From the NCBI GenBank assembly GCA_047967505.1, contig CM106540.1: DNA of 64,000 nucleotides. One strand, given 5' to 3'. Both the position numbers and the translations under genes were made by a program. Source of the stretch: Dipteris shenzhenensis. Taxonomy: Eukaryota; Polypodiophyta; Polypodiopsida; Gleicheniales. Under the pieces are notes generated by a model. It was not told the DNA's origin, did not search any database, and was given only the letters and a program-made list of their open reading frames with translations. Shown one piece after another: positions 21,600 through 32,019 of this stretch (positions are counted from its first letter, which is position 1; the number at the start of each line of letters is the position of its first letter).

Positions 21600-21785
21600 G
21601 AGGTAGACACATATTTTTTGTATCAGGACTAGACACATAGTCCTTCATAACCTCTTTTTTGTAAAAACGGTTGGTTGGCCCGTTTTGAGACCACCACCGT
21701 TATGCTCATTGTATCAGTTATCTTTAGTCTCATAGACCTTCACGGTCTCCCGAAGACTTTAATAAACTTTCTTTCTTTCTTTCTC
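21600..21785 (+). mobile_element. LINE 3' end with (CTTT)n tail
   Basis: CATAGACCTTCACGGTCTCC then AAGACTTTAATAAACTTTC and (TTTC)n matches the 3' ends at 34206 (antisense) and, more distantly, 26330 and 38158. It is a severely 5'-truncated copy; its 5' edge is not sharp. The tail runs directly into the pyrimidine-rich 5' region of the next LINE. Confidence 0.65.
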
Positions 21786-22000
21786 CTTCCTCTACCTCTC
21801 CCTCTCCTTCCTCTCCTCTCCCTCTCAGCCCTCCCCCTCCCAGCCCGCCCCCTTCCAGCTTCTCCTTCCTCTCCCTTTCCTACCCCCTGCTCCCTCCTTG
21901 CCTCCTTTCCCTTTCTTCTGCCCCCCTCTTCTCCGCAGCTTTTTTGGGAGCGGAAGGAGCCTTTAATTTGTTAGAGTCGGCCTCCTCACCTCGATTGGCG

Positions 22001-23200
22001 ATGGATACTCCGTCAGCCAATCCTACTCTACCTCCACCGGCCGCAAAAACTATTACCTTTTCTAAAGACGAGTTGTAGCAGCTCAAGAAGGATGTAGAGA
22101 TTGAATGCTCTACCACGTTGCTAGCACGCATCTTCGGGTCTCACCCCTCCAGATCCCAAGCCAGAGACTAGATGCTTGCGGCTCTCCCCCCAGACCTCAC
22201 TCCACGATTGTTAGATGTCCGTCTTCTGGGATGAGGTTTTTTCTAGGTTGTTTTTGACACTCCAGAGGCTGCGAGCACTATGCTCAAGGCTGAGTTTTTA
22301 CACCTGGGACACAGGAAGATCTTCTTTGAAGCCTTTCATATTGGTTTCGACCCAGTGGAGGCAGATAAGAAAATCTTCTCGCTCTTCATCAGATTCCCCG
22401 GGCCTCCCCAGGTTTACCATCGACTTCTTTCTGTTATTGGGGAGCATTTTGGCGTAGTTGCTGAGATACCACCCCTCCCTGGGTTGCCATTGACTGCAGC
22501 AGAGGCAACCAAGGCTGATGGGGTTCCTAGAGTTAGGGTCCTTTGCAAGGATCCTAACCTCAAGTTGGATCACGTTATGATCCAGCGCCCGGATGGTTCC
22601 TTTTTTCGCCAGAGAGTAGAGATTTCAGGCAGACAGGTCCAGTGTAGGATTTGCAGGACCTCTGGACACTTTGCCAGGGATTGCCCCAGGAAGAAGAAAA
22701 GGCCCAAGAAGTCCTCTGGTACAGCTACCGCCCCATGGCCTCGACAGGGGGGACAGGGGGGTGGTATAGGTCCAGCACTTGCTCCTCGGCCTCGACAGAG
22801 GGGTGGTACAGGTCCAGCACCTGCTCCTCGACCTTCGCATGGCGGTCCTCCTCAGATTGGTGGTGGTACAGGTCCAGCACCTGCTCCTCGGCCTCGACAG
22901 GGGGGTGGTATAGATCCTTCACCTGCTCCTCGACCCCCACCTACCTCAGGAACACGCGACGCTCTCCAGTGGGTTCCGGTACGTGTGCAGATCCCTCCTT
23001 CAGTTCACGAGGGTACTTTAGTGGACTCTGCTTCACCTCGAGCTGTCCCTCCAGTCTCACCATGCACAGTCCGAGACGCTGAAGCTTTGACCTCCTCCCC
23101 GGTTGCAGCTTCTTCCCTAGATCCAGCGGTGCCAGATGCTCTTCTTGAGGCAGGAGAGGTCTCCGCGGCTGGGCAGACACAGGATAGAGAGCTGAAATAA
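22001..23200 (+). pseudogene. LINE ORF1 with CCHC and GGTGPAPAPRP repeats
   Basis: Starts MDTPSANPTLPPPAAKT, with in-frame stops near 22076, 22168 and 22231; from 22280 it is open for 306 codons. The DUF4283-like region includes FFEAFHIGFDPVEADKKIFS. The CCHC knuckle at 22643-22684 (CRICRTSGHFARDC) has all four ligands. It is followed by a basic patch (RKKKRPKKSS) and a tandem Gly/Pro repeat at 22740-22945. The role is LINE RNA binding (family knowledge). Confidence 0.8.
22740..22945 (+). repeat. Coding minisatellite (GGTGPAPAPRP units)
   Basis: Units around GGTACAGGTCCAGCACCTGC repeat at least four times with spacing that keeps the frame, encoding GGxGPAPAPRPRQ-like blocks. Such low-complexity linkers in ORF1 often vary in copy number. 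Confidence 0.85.
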
Positions 23201-23204
23201 AAAA

Positions 23205-24738
23205 AGAGGGGTTAAGTCCATCAGAGCCAGGGCACTTGCCCTTGTGAAGGGCAGAGAGAGTAGTCCTAAAGACTATCTTGGTGAAGAGTGCATCAAGTGA
23301 GACTATCATATCTCCAGTCACAAACATAGGTAAGTGCTGCCAGATAACAACTCGAGCATCATCTCTGGCTTATGTGTCAGGATCTGCTGTAAGAAAGGAG
23401 GCATAGAAATCTATGGCTACCTGCAAGATGGCATCTGGATGTGTTTATAAAACTCCGTCTGAGTCAACAAGCTATGAAACACTCTCCTTACTATGTCTGG
23501 GACCAAGAGTAGGGAAGAACTGCTTGTTGACCCTACTGCCCATCTAAGTCCAAAATGACTCTCTAGCATGAAAGACATACTCTGCTCTCTGATCTAACAA
23601 TGACTGCTGCTGAGCCCTTGCTGCAACAAGGTGCTCCTAAACCTAAGCATCTGTAGGCCTCTTCTGCTCCTCCCTCTGAAGAGCAGCCAACTACTAGCGG
23701 ACACCTATCTCTCGCCTTAGGATCTCACCTCTCCTGATACGAGCGAGTGAACGATAAAAGTCGCTAATATCTGAGAGGGCTGCAGCAACCTCTAAGCTGC
23801 CCATCATGCATGTGAGATACCCAAGCCCGCAACACGGCCTCTACGAAGCCCTCCTCTACACAGAAGGCATCTGGAATCTTGATGAGGGGCTCCTCACCTG
23901 AGGATCTGAAACCAACAAAACAACTAGAAAATGATCTGAAGTGGACACCCTAGGTGTAATGCATACTGTTCCACCTCTGTCCAGAGCCCAATCATCCACA
24001 TAAAATCTGTCAATTCGTGCATGGATAGGCATCTGCAATCTCCTGTTTGACCAAGAATGCAGGAGTGATTGTGGCTGAGTGTGGAAAGCATCATCATGCC
24101 AAGCATCTCTGCCACTGTATTGAAAAAGGAAGGCATCCCAGGCCGCCCTCTCTAGGGAATGGATACCACCTTCCCTACCTCCTCTTTTGTCTGTGGGCAT
24201 TTCAACCATGTTGAATGCAATGATGATCAAGAAAGCAACTCCTTCCATAGAAGGACACGGTCCCCTCTTGAATTGGGGGCATAGAGGTTTAAGAAAACAA
24301 CCTTACGCCAACTAATCAAAAGAATGATCCATTGAGCTCTGGAGGGAACTATGATCCCATGTCAAATCACCAAGGGGAGGATTGAATTAGGGGCATAGAG
24401 GTTTAAGAAAACAACCTTACACCAACCAATCAAAAGAATGATCCATTGAGCTCTGGAGGGAACTATGATCCCATGTCAAATCACCAAGGGGAGGATTGAA
24501 GAAGAAACAGAAATGCAAGTACCTCCCCTGGTGCCCAAGGCGGGTGACCAAAAAGTATGGCCTGAGAGAAGCTTACCCGAATTGGCACAACCGCGGACAT
24601 CCAATTTGTGTTCTTGAATCATAAGAATATGAATGGGGCCCCGAGTAACACTTGGATGAAGTGGTTACAAATCAGCTCCCTACGGCGGTGGTGAGATACA
24701 CCTCCGAGGCCCTGAACGTTCCAACTAACAATCCTCAT
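23205..24738 (-). pseudogene. LINE ORF2 start: endonuclease and first RT residues
   Basis: MRIVSWNVQGLGG at 24738 is the typical AP-endonuclease start. Many stops and frameshifts follow. The 114-bp tandem duplication at 24268-24495 lies in it. The RT begins with ALHKGKCPGSDGLNPSFF, matching KCPGEDGLSRAFF of the first LINE family, and is cut at the junction with the + copy. Confidence 0.7.
24268..24495. repeat. 114-bp tandem duplication
   Basis: TTGAATTGGGGGCATAGAGG begins at 24268 and its near-identical copy at 24382. The unit is 114 bp (38 codons), almost identical between copies, within the LINE endonuclease region. Confidence 0.92.
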
Positions 24739-24799
24739 CGGCGAGAGGAAGAGACCGGATGAAAAACCTTACCCAACTTGGTAGTGGAGACAACCTTCT

Positions 24800-26215
24800 C
24801 CTAGAAAAATTTCCTCCTATCAAGAGGAGGGAAGTCAACTGGGGAAAGCACTCCCACACCCGTAGAAGGGGAAGCTCTGTCCACGATGATCTGAACAACC
24901 TGCTCCCCAAAGGAAGAGGGTACAAACTCCTCTTCGAACTCAAACTCTACCATGTCTACCAGAACTGCAAAAGAATTCTTGAGCGATGCTTCTAGCGCAG
25001 GTGTGCAAAGGATCCTTGTGGATGGTGGAGTGGAAGCAATAACCCCTTTGCCTCTGTCAAGAGGTGAAGAAAGAGGAGCAGAAGAGGGAGGGGGCTACTG
25101 ACAATGGGGGAGCGAAGCCATAAATGTAGCATTAACATCGAAAAAGGCACGGGTTTTGACAATGAGTTGCTCCACAGATGGAAGCTCCTCCAAGTGAACG
25201 TCTAAGGGGACGGGAGCAACCTCATCAACACAAGGAACTAGGACAAGAATATGTCCTGCTTGTAAGGAAGGGTCCATGGTGCCATCAGTAGCCTCCTGAG
25301 GTGGAACTGGCTCACCAACTCTGACTGGCACCCAACGTGGGAGGACTGGAACAGGACGTGCTGATGGTCCTGGTCGTGTTGTAGAAGAAGGTCTAGGACG
25401 AGAGGCTGTAGCTGATGGTCCTAGGGGTGAGAGGTGGAAGGTCCAGCAGCGCGAAAAGTGGTAGGATGTGTAGTAGATCGTGCAATAGGTCCAGCCGAGG
25501 TGGTGCTATGAGACGCTACACCCATGGACCTTTTAGGCCTTTTCTTTTTTCTCTTCCTTGGGCAATCTGTGGCAAAGTGCCCAAGGGTCCTATAAATCCT
25601 ACACTGATCCTGCCTCCCAGCAATCTCGACTCTTTGCTTGAAAACGAGCCATCTGGACGCTGGAGCATGATGTGGTCATCCATGATGTTAGGGTCAGAGA
25701 CAATGACCCTAACACGCAGTACCCATCCGACCTGATTGCCTATGTTGCCGAAGAAGGCATCTCAGGGAGGGGGGGGGTGTCTCGATGACCATTCCGAAAG
25801 CAGCTCCAATGGAAGATAGGCCAAGGAATCTGATGAAGAGTGAAGTTGTCTGGCTATCCTCCTCCACAGGGTCAAAACCCAACCAGAAGGGCGTAAAGAA
25901 AAACCTCCTAGAGGTCAATTTTAAGGGACTGGCCTGAAGCACTGTACTTGTTCCATCCGGGGAGTCAAAAACAACCTGGAAGAAAGCTTGACCAAGCAGA
26001 CGAACAAGGTGCCTTGCGAGGTCTCCAGGTAAAGTGGTGAGCATCCAGTCCCTGGTCTATAACCTGGAAGGATCGGACACATGGATGCGAGCAAAGAGTG
26101 ATGTCGAACTTTCTTGCTCTGTATCTTTTCTGAGCTGCCGCAACTCATCTTTTGGGAACATAACGGTTTTTGCGGCTGGTGGAAGCGGACGAGGATTGGC
26201 TGATGGATGGTCCAT
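24800..26215 (-). pseudogene. LINE ORF1, CCHC second Cys lost
   Basis: Starts MDHPSANPRPLPPAAKT. The central region FFFTPFWLGFDPVEEDSQTT is equivalent to FFEAFHIGFDPVEADKKIFS of the + copy. The knuckle at about 25560-25605 reads CRIYRTLGHFATDC, so the second zinc ligand is Tyr. Frame breaks occur near 25710 and 25920. The Pro-rich tail differs from the + copy and lacks the GGTGPAPAPRP array. Confidence 0.72.
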
Positions 26216-26330
26216 CGCCGATCGTGGTGAGAAGGCCGACTCGAACACAATAAAAATCCATCCGCTCTAGAAAATGTTGGTAGAGGATGAAGCCCAAGCG
26301 GCACAAGAGGGCGGGAGGAAAGGGAAGGAG

Positions 26331-27445
26331 AAAGAAAGAAAGTCTATGAACATCCACTAGAGACCAAAAGGTCTATGGGACAGCAAGAAACCCTCTAGTA
26401 CATGTGCTTTAGGGAGGGCACATGGCAGCTCCGAAGGAGTGCAAAAAGCAACCCCAATTATTTAGAGTACCTACATGATATTCTAGAAGAGTAAACAGCC
26501 ATACATCAGTTTAAGACTGAGAGTCTTTTGGTTTTGATTTAAACTCTCTTATTAGTGCTACCCCTTCATGGTAAATTGCCCGTCCATCCTTTCTGGCAGC
26601 CTTGGCTTTAGCTAATTTAGTTGCCTTAATCTTGAGTTGAGTTTGTGTAAGCTCCTTTGCTATCCATACTTTGGTGCCCTTCAGCTTGTAAGTTTGTCGA
26701 AGAAGCTTGATCCGCATATCTTTTGACTTCGGTGTAAGGATTGCATGACCTCTGTAGTGCAAAATAGAAGCTGGCCTGGAGTCGTCATCATCTTGCTCAT
26801 TATCATTCACCCATTCAATGTTGGGCAAGCTTGATTTGATCTTTGTCAATATTTCACTATATGTGTCCTCCTCTTTGTACCAATCTTCTGGGAGCCCCTT
26901 TATTCTAATCTTCAGCGCATTATCACATCTCGCTTCATGTTCTTTAATCTCTGCTTGGATATTAGACTTACCTGCTTTGTTGTCTACTTCGACAATCACT
27001 TTCTTCTTAGGAGTTTGTACTTCAGTGTGAACAAGATCTTTAACTGTAGAGACTAGCTGCGGGGTAGGGGGGGAATCCTTACAAGATTTTACAGCCTCAT
27101 CAATTATTGCCTGCTTACTAGGCCCTTCCAAGATGTGAAGTCGGGCCTTTACTTCTGCCAGCTCCAATCGTAGCTCTCTCACTACCTGCTGCAGATAAAA
27201 AATCTGATCCTGTTGCTTGAGGATGGGTCGTTTTGAGCCTTCTTGTTGGTAATTCCATGCATATGGAGAGGGTGTCATGGCTGCAACTGTAGAGTACCGA
27301 GTCCTGATGGATGTTGAAGGAGTTTAGGGAGTTGAGGGGGACTTGGAGGAGAGGGTGAGCCAGTCCATAGTTGGCTGTATAATGAACCCCCTGGCTTAAC
27401 CTAACCCCCAGGTTGGGTTGGGGGTTTAGCCCAACTCAGGGTTAG
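26331..27445 (-). mobile_element. ORF1-only LINE with (CTTT)n tail
   Basis: Read on the minus strand: a 5' leader (27279-27445), one open ORF1 (27278-26511), a 180-bp 3' untranslated region containing TCCCATAGACCTTTTGGTCT, and a TTTC-repeat tail at about 26331-26345. The 3' module resembles that of the RT-bearing LINE at 38140-40021 (TCCCATAGGCCGATTTTGGT). No endonuclease or RT lies between ORF1 and the tail. It interrupts the antisense copia pol at about 27450. Confidence 0.6.
26511..27278 (-). CDS. Coiled-coil ORF1p-like protein (L1 ORF1p / Transposase_22 type)
   Basis: 255 residues, uninterrupted, starting MTPSPYAWNYQQEGSKRP. Residues ~25-50 form a heptad coiled coil (QVVRELRLELAEVKARLHIL). 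The central region has LKIRIKGLPE, like the start of the RRM of animal-type L1 ORF1p, and the end has KLAKAKAARKDGRAIYHEG, like the C-terminal domain of that family. There is no CCHC knuckle, unlike the other LINE ORF1s here. By family knowledge it would trimerise and bind nucleic acid as a chaperone. It is open despite dead neighbours, so it may be a young insertion. Confidence 0.7.
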   Translation of the reverse strand: MTPSPYAWNYQQEGSKRPILKQQDQIFYLQQVVRELRLELAEVKARLHILEGPSKQAIIDEAVKSCKDSPPTPQLVSTVKDLVHTEVQTPKKKVIVEVDNKAGKSNIQAEIKEHEARCDNALKIRIKGLPEDWYKEEDTYSEILTKIKSSLPNIEWVNDNEQDDDDSRPASILHYRGHAILTPKSKDMRIKLLRQTYKLKGTKVWIAKELTQTQLKIKATKLAKAKAARKDGRAIYHEGVALIREFKSKPKDSQS

Positions 27446-27449
27446 GGAG

Positions 27450-29205
27450 GACTAGAATTTTCCATCAAATACCCTTGAAAGGCATTTGATGTGTACTCTC
27501 CCCCATTGTCTGAACAAAATATTTGTATCCTGGAACTGGTTTGGCTCTCAGCCAAGGCTTTGAACTCTTTGAACCAATAAAGCACTTCATATTTACTCTT
27601 CATGAGGAAGAGCCATGTGAATCTAGAATAGTCATCAACGAAGGTAACAAAATACCTTGCCCCTCTATGGGTTGTCACATTCATGGGACCACATACATCA
27701 ATGTGTTTTATCTGAAAAACTCTAGTGGCTTTCATTGAACCTGAGCCATCCTTCTTGAACGGAAGATGGTGCAATTTGCCAAGAGCACACCCTTCACACA
27801 CTTCATTTTCTGGCTGCTGTAATTTTGGCATTCCATGAACCATTTCATTGTTGTACAAGTAGGCCAATGCTCTATGATGAATATGACCAAACTTGGCATG
27901 CCATAAATCACTTGGAGAAGCAAACAAGACAGCCAAAGCATGCTGAGCATAGGGCTGAGCATCAAGCTTCTATAGCCTTTTATCATAAGTACGTGTTGCC
28001 ACAATTTCATACCCTTTCTTGGGATCCTTGATCCTGCATTGATCATCTTGAAACTCAACAAGCATGTGTTGATCATGGGCAATAGAAGAAACTGGAATTA
28101 AATTCTTTCTCAACTCTGAGACATTCCAAACATCACAGATGTATTTTTTTTTGCTTGAATCCAGAAGATGGGAATATGTCCCACCCTTGTGATGTCCTGT
28201 AATGCATCATTTGCACATGTATCCTGTCTGCCACCATGAACAGGTGAGATTTCCGAGACTAAGCATGTGCACTAGAATCCTCCCTGGCATCAAAGATGTC
28301 CTGAACTGCACCAAACACAAAATATTTGTCCTCTTGTGCAAAGTGTGCCTGTGGTGGAGCATTTGCCGGTGCAACAAAATTACTGCTTGTGCCTTGTCTT
28401 TTCTTCTCATTAGCAATCCTTTTCTGACACTTTGCAATAAAATGACCTGGTTGCTTACAATAATTGTATCTTCCCTTCTTCACCTTATGACCTTGATTTG
28501 TACTTGCATTTCCCTCATTCTTGGGGTGATATGTATGGCTGTTCTTTTTCTGATAATGACCTCCCTTCTGCTGAAATTTGCCCATTCCTTGGGTGGCAAG
28601 TGCTTGCTCACCTTGATGGGAAGAATAGACAAAATTGGAGGTCCTCTCCTCTTCCTGTAACAACAACCCAACTAGCTCATCAAACAAGAGAGGGGCGATA
28701 GAGGGACCTACACTATTGAGAGTGGTAGAGACTAATTTCTTGTCATCTATTTCCTCATCAAGACTTGCTAGCTGATCTATGAGATTAGTGATCTTTGTAA
28801 TGTGCTCTGTGATTGTCTGACTTTCTTGCATTTCTGCTCCTTGAGCTTATTGGTTAATGCAATGACCCTTGCCTCATTCTTGACATGATACATGTTTGCC
28901 AAATTTTCCACGCATCCTTTGCATATGTGCATGACTTATTGGTTGTCATAATGTGCCTCTTCACTGATGAGGTGATCAAGAACAATGCCTGGGCATTTCT
29001 ACGATTGAACTTCTTTTGCTCCTCCAAAAGTGCCAAAGAAGGAGCGGTAGAAGTATTAGAAGTGGCGGTAGAAGTGGTGGCAGAAGGAGTGGTAGAAGTG
29101 GTGGCAAGAGTAGTAGAAGTGGTGGTAGAGGATGACCTAGCACTAGCAGCAAGAGGCCTAGTCTCATCACCACTCACAATATCCCATAAGTTCTTGCCAA
29201 GCAGA
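27450..29205 (-). pseudogene. Copia gag to integrase, truncated
   Basis: Minus strand: gag N-terminus (NLWDIVSGDETRPLAASARS, then a Ser/Thr-rich stretch), UBN2 part (RRNAQALFLITSSVKRHIMT), gag C-terminus (28831-28259) with a knuckle reading YNYCKQPGHFIAKC in which the first Cys is Tyr. The protease region is unrecognisable. The 27936-27442 frame has a GAG-pre-integrase (DLWHAKFGHIHHRALAYL, CEGCALGKLHHLPF) and integrase core (HIDVCGPMN, CSDNGGEYTSNAF). The catalytic Glu, RT and RNase H are missing because the element is cut at 27450. Confidence 0.88.
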
Positions 29206-29640
29206 TTAAACCCTTGGCAGAGATTGAAGCTAAGCCTGCAAATATGTCTGAGGATGATTAGAATGAGTTGGATGCATTAGCAAAGTCTACTATTAGACTT
29301 CATCTTGCAGAGTCAGTTTATTTCGCAGTAGTAAATGAGTAGACTACGGAATATTTGTGGAAGAAAATGTGTGCCACTTATGAGAAGGAAACTGCCTCTA
29401 ATAAAGTTTACCTCATAAAGAGGTTGTTTGAGCTGCAGATGAAGGAAGGGGTCTCCATTGCTTCTCACTTGAATGCATTCAATATTATTTTCAGCCAGCT
29501 TCAGGCTTAGAAGATGAATTTTGATGCAAAGACTAAGGCAATATTTCTCTTATGTTCATTGCCATCCTCATGGGATACCTTCCGTATAGCTGTCAGTAAC
29601 TCTGCACCTAGTGGAGGTGGGCTTACCAAAAAATCCCGAA
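29206..29640 (+). pseudogene. Copia gag fragment, + strand
   Basis: KPLAEIEAKPANMSEDD, then STIRLHLAESVYFAVVNE, CATYEKETASNKVYLIKRLF and LCSLPSSWDTFRIAVSNSAP are the UBN2 gag of a copia family different from the antisense copy on its left. In-frame TAGs occur near 29261, 29341 and 29509. The two copia gags meet head-to-head at about 29205. Confidence 0.82.
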
Positions 29641-29654
29641 ATGCACCTGTACAC

Positions 29655-29797
29655 CAGAAGCCAGAAAGGCTAAGCCAGAAAGGCTGTACGCTAGAGAAAA
29701 GTTGTACGCCAAAGGAAAGCTGTAAGCCAAAGAAAAAGTTATACGCCAAAGAAAAGTTGTATGCCAAAGAAACCTCTACGCCAAAAAAGTGCGCGGG
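29655..29797. repeat. ~21-bp degenerate minisatellite
   Basis: Units like GTACGCCAAAGAAAAGTT repeat about six times (GTACGCTAGAG..., GTACGCCAAAG..., GTAAGCCAAAG..., ATACGCCAAAG...). It lies immediately left of the cTRIM insertion site. Confidence 0.75.
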
Positions 29798-29802
29798 CTG
29801 GA

Positions 29803-30113
29803 TAAAGGCATATGGTGGAGAGGGGGAGAGAGAGAGAGAGAGGGTAGGCTAGGAAGAGCGATAATGACACTCAAACAAAGACATAGCAAGAATGAACGAA
29901 ATGAAAGTACTCACATGCCAATCAAAGAGCTTGTAGGCTTGATACTTGATTGATGTGACAAGTGACAAGTACAGCTCTTATATAGAGCACACACACACAT
30001 ATGAATACCAATGCATATGGGATAACTCCCAATGTGACACGTGGCATCCATAGGACACACTAGAACTCACTAGAACACTCTAAACTGACTCAACTTGACC
30101 TCATGTTCTAACA
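29803..30113 (-). repeat. cTRIM 3' LTR
   Basis: 311 bp. On the minus strand it starts TGTTAGAACATGAGGTCAAG and ends near the CCACCATATGCCTTTA tip; the terminal CA is mutated (TTTA). Contains a TATA-like word (complement of CTTATATAGAGC at about 29976) and a (GA)n/CT stretch near the tip. Confidence 0.85.
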
Positions 30114-30216
30114 CCCCCCCATGAAGGCAAGGTGAGAGACTACTGGAATGGAACCAAGGATAGAACATGACAATGACGGTATCTACCACTTTGTGCAATG
30201 TCAGAACTAGACATGG

Positions 30217-31171
30217 GATGAAGGGCACCGAGAGAAGGGCATCCCCTTCTTTCGTTACACGGTCAGTAATGCCAGGAAATTCCAGCTCAACTCTAGGGAT
30301 TGGAAGCCTACCAGAGCTCCTCATTGGGAGAACTTTCAGATTTCTGCTGACTTGCAGAGAATTTTTTGGCAGAGGCTGTGGAAATCCCACCGGAATAGAA
30401 AAATCACTCTCTTCTTTTTGGCTTTTTATTCATGGTGGGATAGCAGTGAACCATTGGAGATCCAAGTTCGGAGCTGACCCTTCTTGCCCTCGCTGCCTTT
30501 GTGCTTTGGAGACAATACAGCACTACCTATGGGATTGCAAACAGGCGAGAATTATATGGAAGGGGATTGCAAGACTTTTCAGCACTTTTGTTCGCCTACC
30601 TTTCTATATGACCTGGGGATCAGTGGCTTGGCTTACTCTTTCAGGGCCCCAGGTATTTTTTGAGAGACTTGACTCCTCTTGGGCTCTTCACATCCGACGA
30701 CACCTTGTGGAGTCGTGCTCTCTAGAGGATGTTCCGGCCACTCTTTTCAGGGCTGCTCACTCCTCGATCGACTCTCCAGGGGAGATCTAGCTAGCATTGC
30801 AGCATGGCACATTTGGAGAGCCAGATGCACTAAGGCTTTGGAGGGTTTTCAGGTTCACCCTTCTCAGATCTAGGCCAGTACTTGGACAGATACGATACAC
30901 ACTCTGATGGCCATTTGGGCGACCATGCAAGGATCATCTCGAGCAGCCTCCTCCAGGAGAGTTACTTTTCTCAGAGATTGGAGAGACTCTCCCTTCTTTG
31001 CTGAGACTTCTACAGGGTTGAGATGGCATTTTCAGCCTCAGCCTTGGTTTCTTTCTACCTCATTCCTCTGAGGTGTTTTTATTACATGCTTAGCATGGTG
31101 TATTTCCGCACAGAGCTTGCTCTAGCGGGTTTCTTTCTTGCTTAATAGAAGTCTCTTTTTTGAAAAAAAAA
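30217..31171 (+). mobile_element. L1-type LINE insertion nested in the cTRIM
   Basis: A 14-bp duplication AGAACTAGACATGG flanks it at 30203-30216 and 31172-31185. It carries the C-terminal part of ORF2 (30390-30790: SLSSFWLFIHGGIAVNHWRS, CPRCLCALETIQHYLWDC, a zf-RVT-like zinc motif), a 3' untranslated region with TTAATAGAAGTCTC and a poly-A run ending at 31171. It is 5'-truncated. Removing it rejoins the conserved cTRIM internal sequence. Confidence 0.93.
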
Positions 31172-31612
31172 AGAACTAGACATGGCTCCCATGCTAACTC
31201 AGAGGTTGAAGTCTGAGCATGGTTCAAAGGTCGGATTGAGCACTCACATGGCTTTACATTCCAAACATGACTCAAGAGGCTCATGTCTCAGCATGGATGC
31301 ATGGCCAACTCAGCGGTCTAGGAAACCAATGCACCAACATCCTAGAACTCACATGCCCGGCTTGATAATGAGAACCTATCAAAGCCAATACATGGCTCCC
31401 ACAGTACATCCCCCTTTTGGCTCTAGGGACTAATGAAGGACATGGAGCCACACACAAGAAGATAAACAAATGAATACATCATTTTAGGAGGACTATCCAA
31501 GGCAGAGGACCTTTATTGACATAACACACATCATTTATTTCATTCATGTTTGGGAAACAACCCGGAGCAGAGTACATACTTCAGATAGATCATGCAAAAC
31601 AATAGATAAAGC

Positions 31613-31894
31613 TCATCGGGAAGGTCCAACAGATGTGGCGTAAAGATTCTTGAGCTTGGCTTTGATTTCCATGGCTGAAGCAGTGAGGTCAAAGTGATGA
31701 AGTAATTTGTTATCCAACCTCACACCGATAAGGGCCAATGCTTTCTCCCTAGATGTTGTGACTTCTCCGCGAGGACGAGGCTCCATGGTATCAAATTGAG
31801 CTGAGGTAGTGAAGCGGTGGACTAGTAGCTCCCATAGGTAGAAATCCCACGGGCAGAAGTGGCAGATGGAGCAGCAAATCGTGGGCACCAGCAA
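31613..31894 (-). pseudogene. Copia gag (UBN2) relic inside the cTRIM
   Basis: REKALALIGVRLDNKLLHHF followed by DLTASAMEIKAKLKNLYATS matches the copia gag pattern in which an A-L-x-x-I segment precedes L-H-H and an E-x-W/K-x-x-L-x-x-x-Y segment. The piece is ~90 codons and no protease or pol follows. It shows that this family derives from Ty1/copia. Confidence 0.65.
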
Positions 31895-32019
31895 ATTGGG
31901 GGCACCCGCGAATCAGGAGCAAAGTGAGGGCAGCTCAGCTCAGTAGCCCATGCACATTTGGAGAGGCAATGATAGCAGCAATGGCATGCCAATCGAGGTA
32001 GTAGGCAGCTGCAAATGGT

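Larger units (their letters stand above)
21786..23200 (+). mobile_element. Second L1-type LINE family, + copy (5' part)
   Basis: A pyrimidine-rich 5' region (21786-21945) is followed by ORF1. The copy stops just after ORF1 at an A-rich stretch (23197-23208) and meets the inverted copy of the same family. ORF2 is absent. Confidence 0.75.
23205..26330 (-). mobile_element. Second L1-type LINE family, - copy (3'-truncated)
   Basis: From right to left: a short pyrimidine-rich 5' region, ORF1 (26215 leftwards), endonuclease (from 24738) and the RT start (KGKCPGSDGLNPSFF at about 23210-23260), where it ends against the + copy. The ORF1 starts of the two copies agree closely (SANP, PPAAKT, KDEL, SHPSR/SDPSR). 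With its partner it forms a tail-to-tail inverted pair inside the intron. Confidence 0.8.

Noticed and set aside
23200-26280. Twin-priming inversion to explain the LINE pair
   Set aside because: Twin priming would invert different, adjacent parts of one element; here both arms contain the same ORF1, so two copies are needed.
30167-30790. A 207-codon gene starting MTMTVSTTLCN
   Set aside because: Its first ~17 codons are cTRIM internal sequence and the rest is a truncated L1 inserted there, as shown by the TSD at 30203-30216 and 31172-31185.
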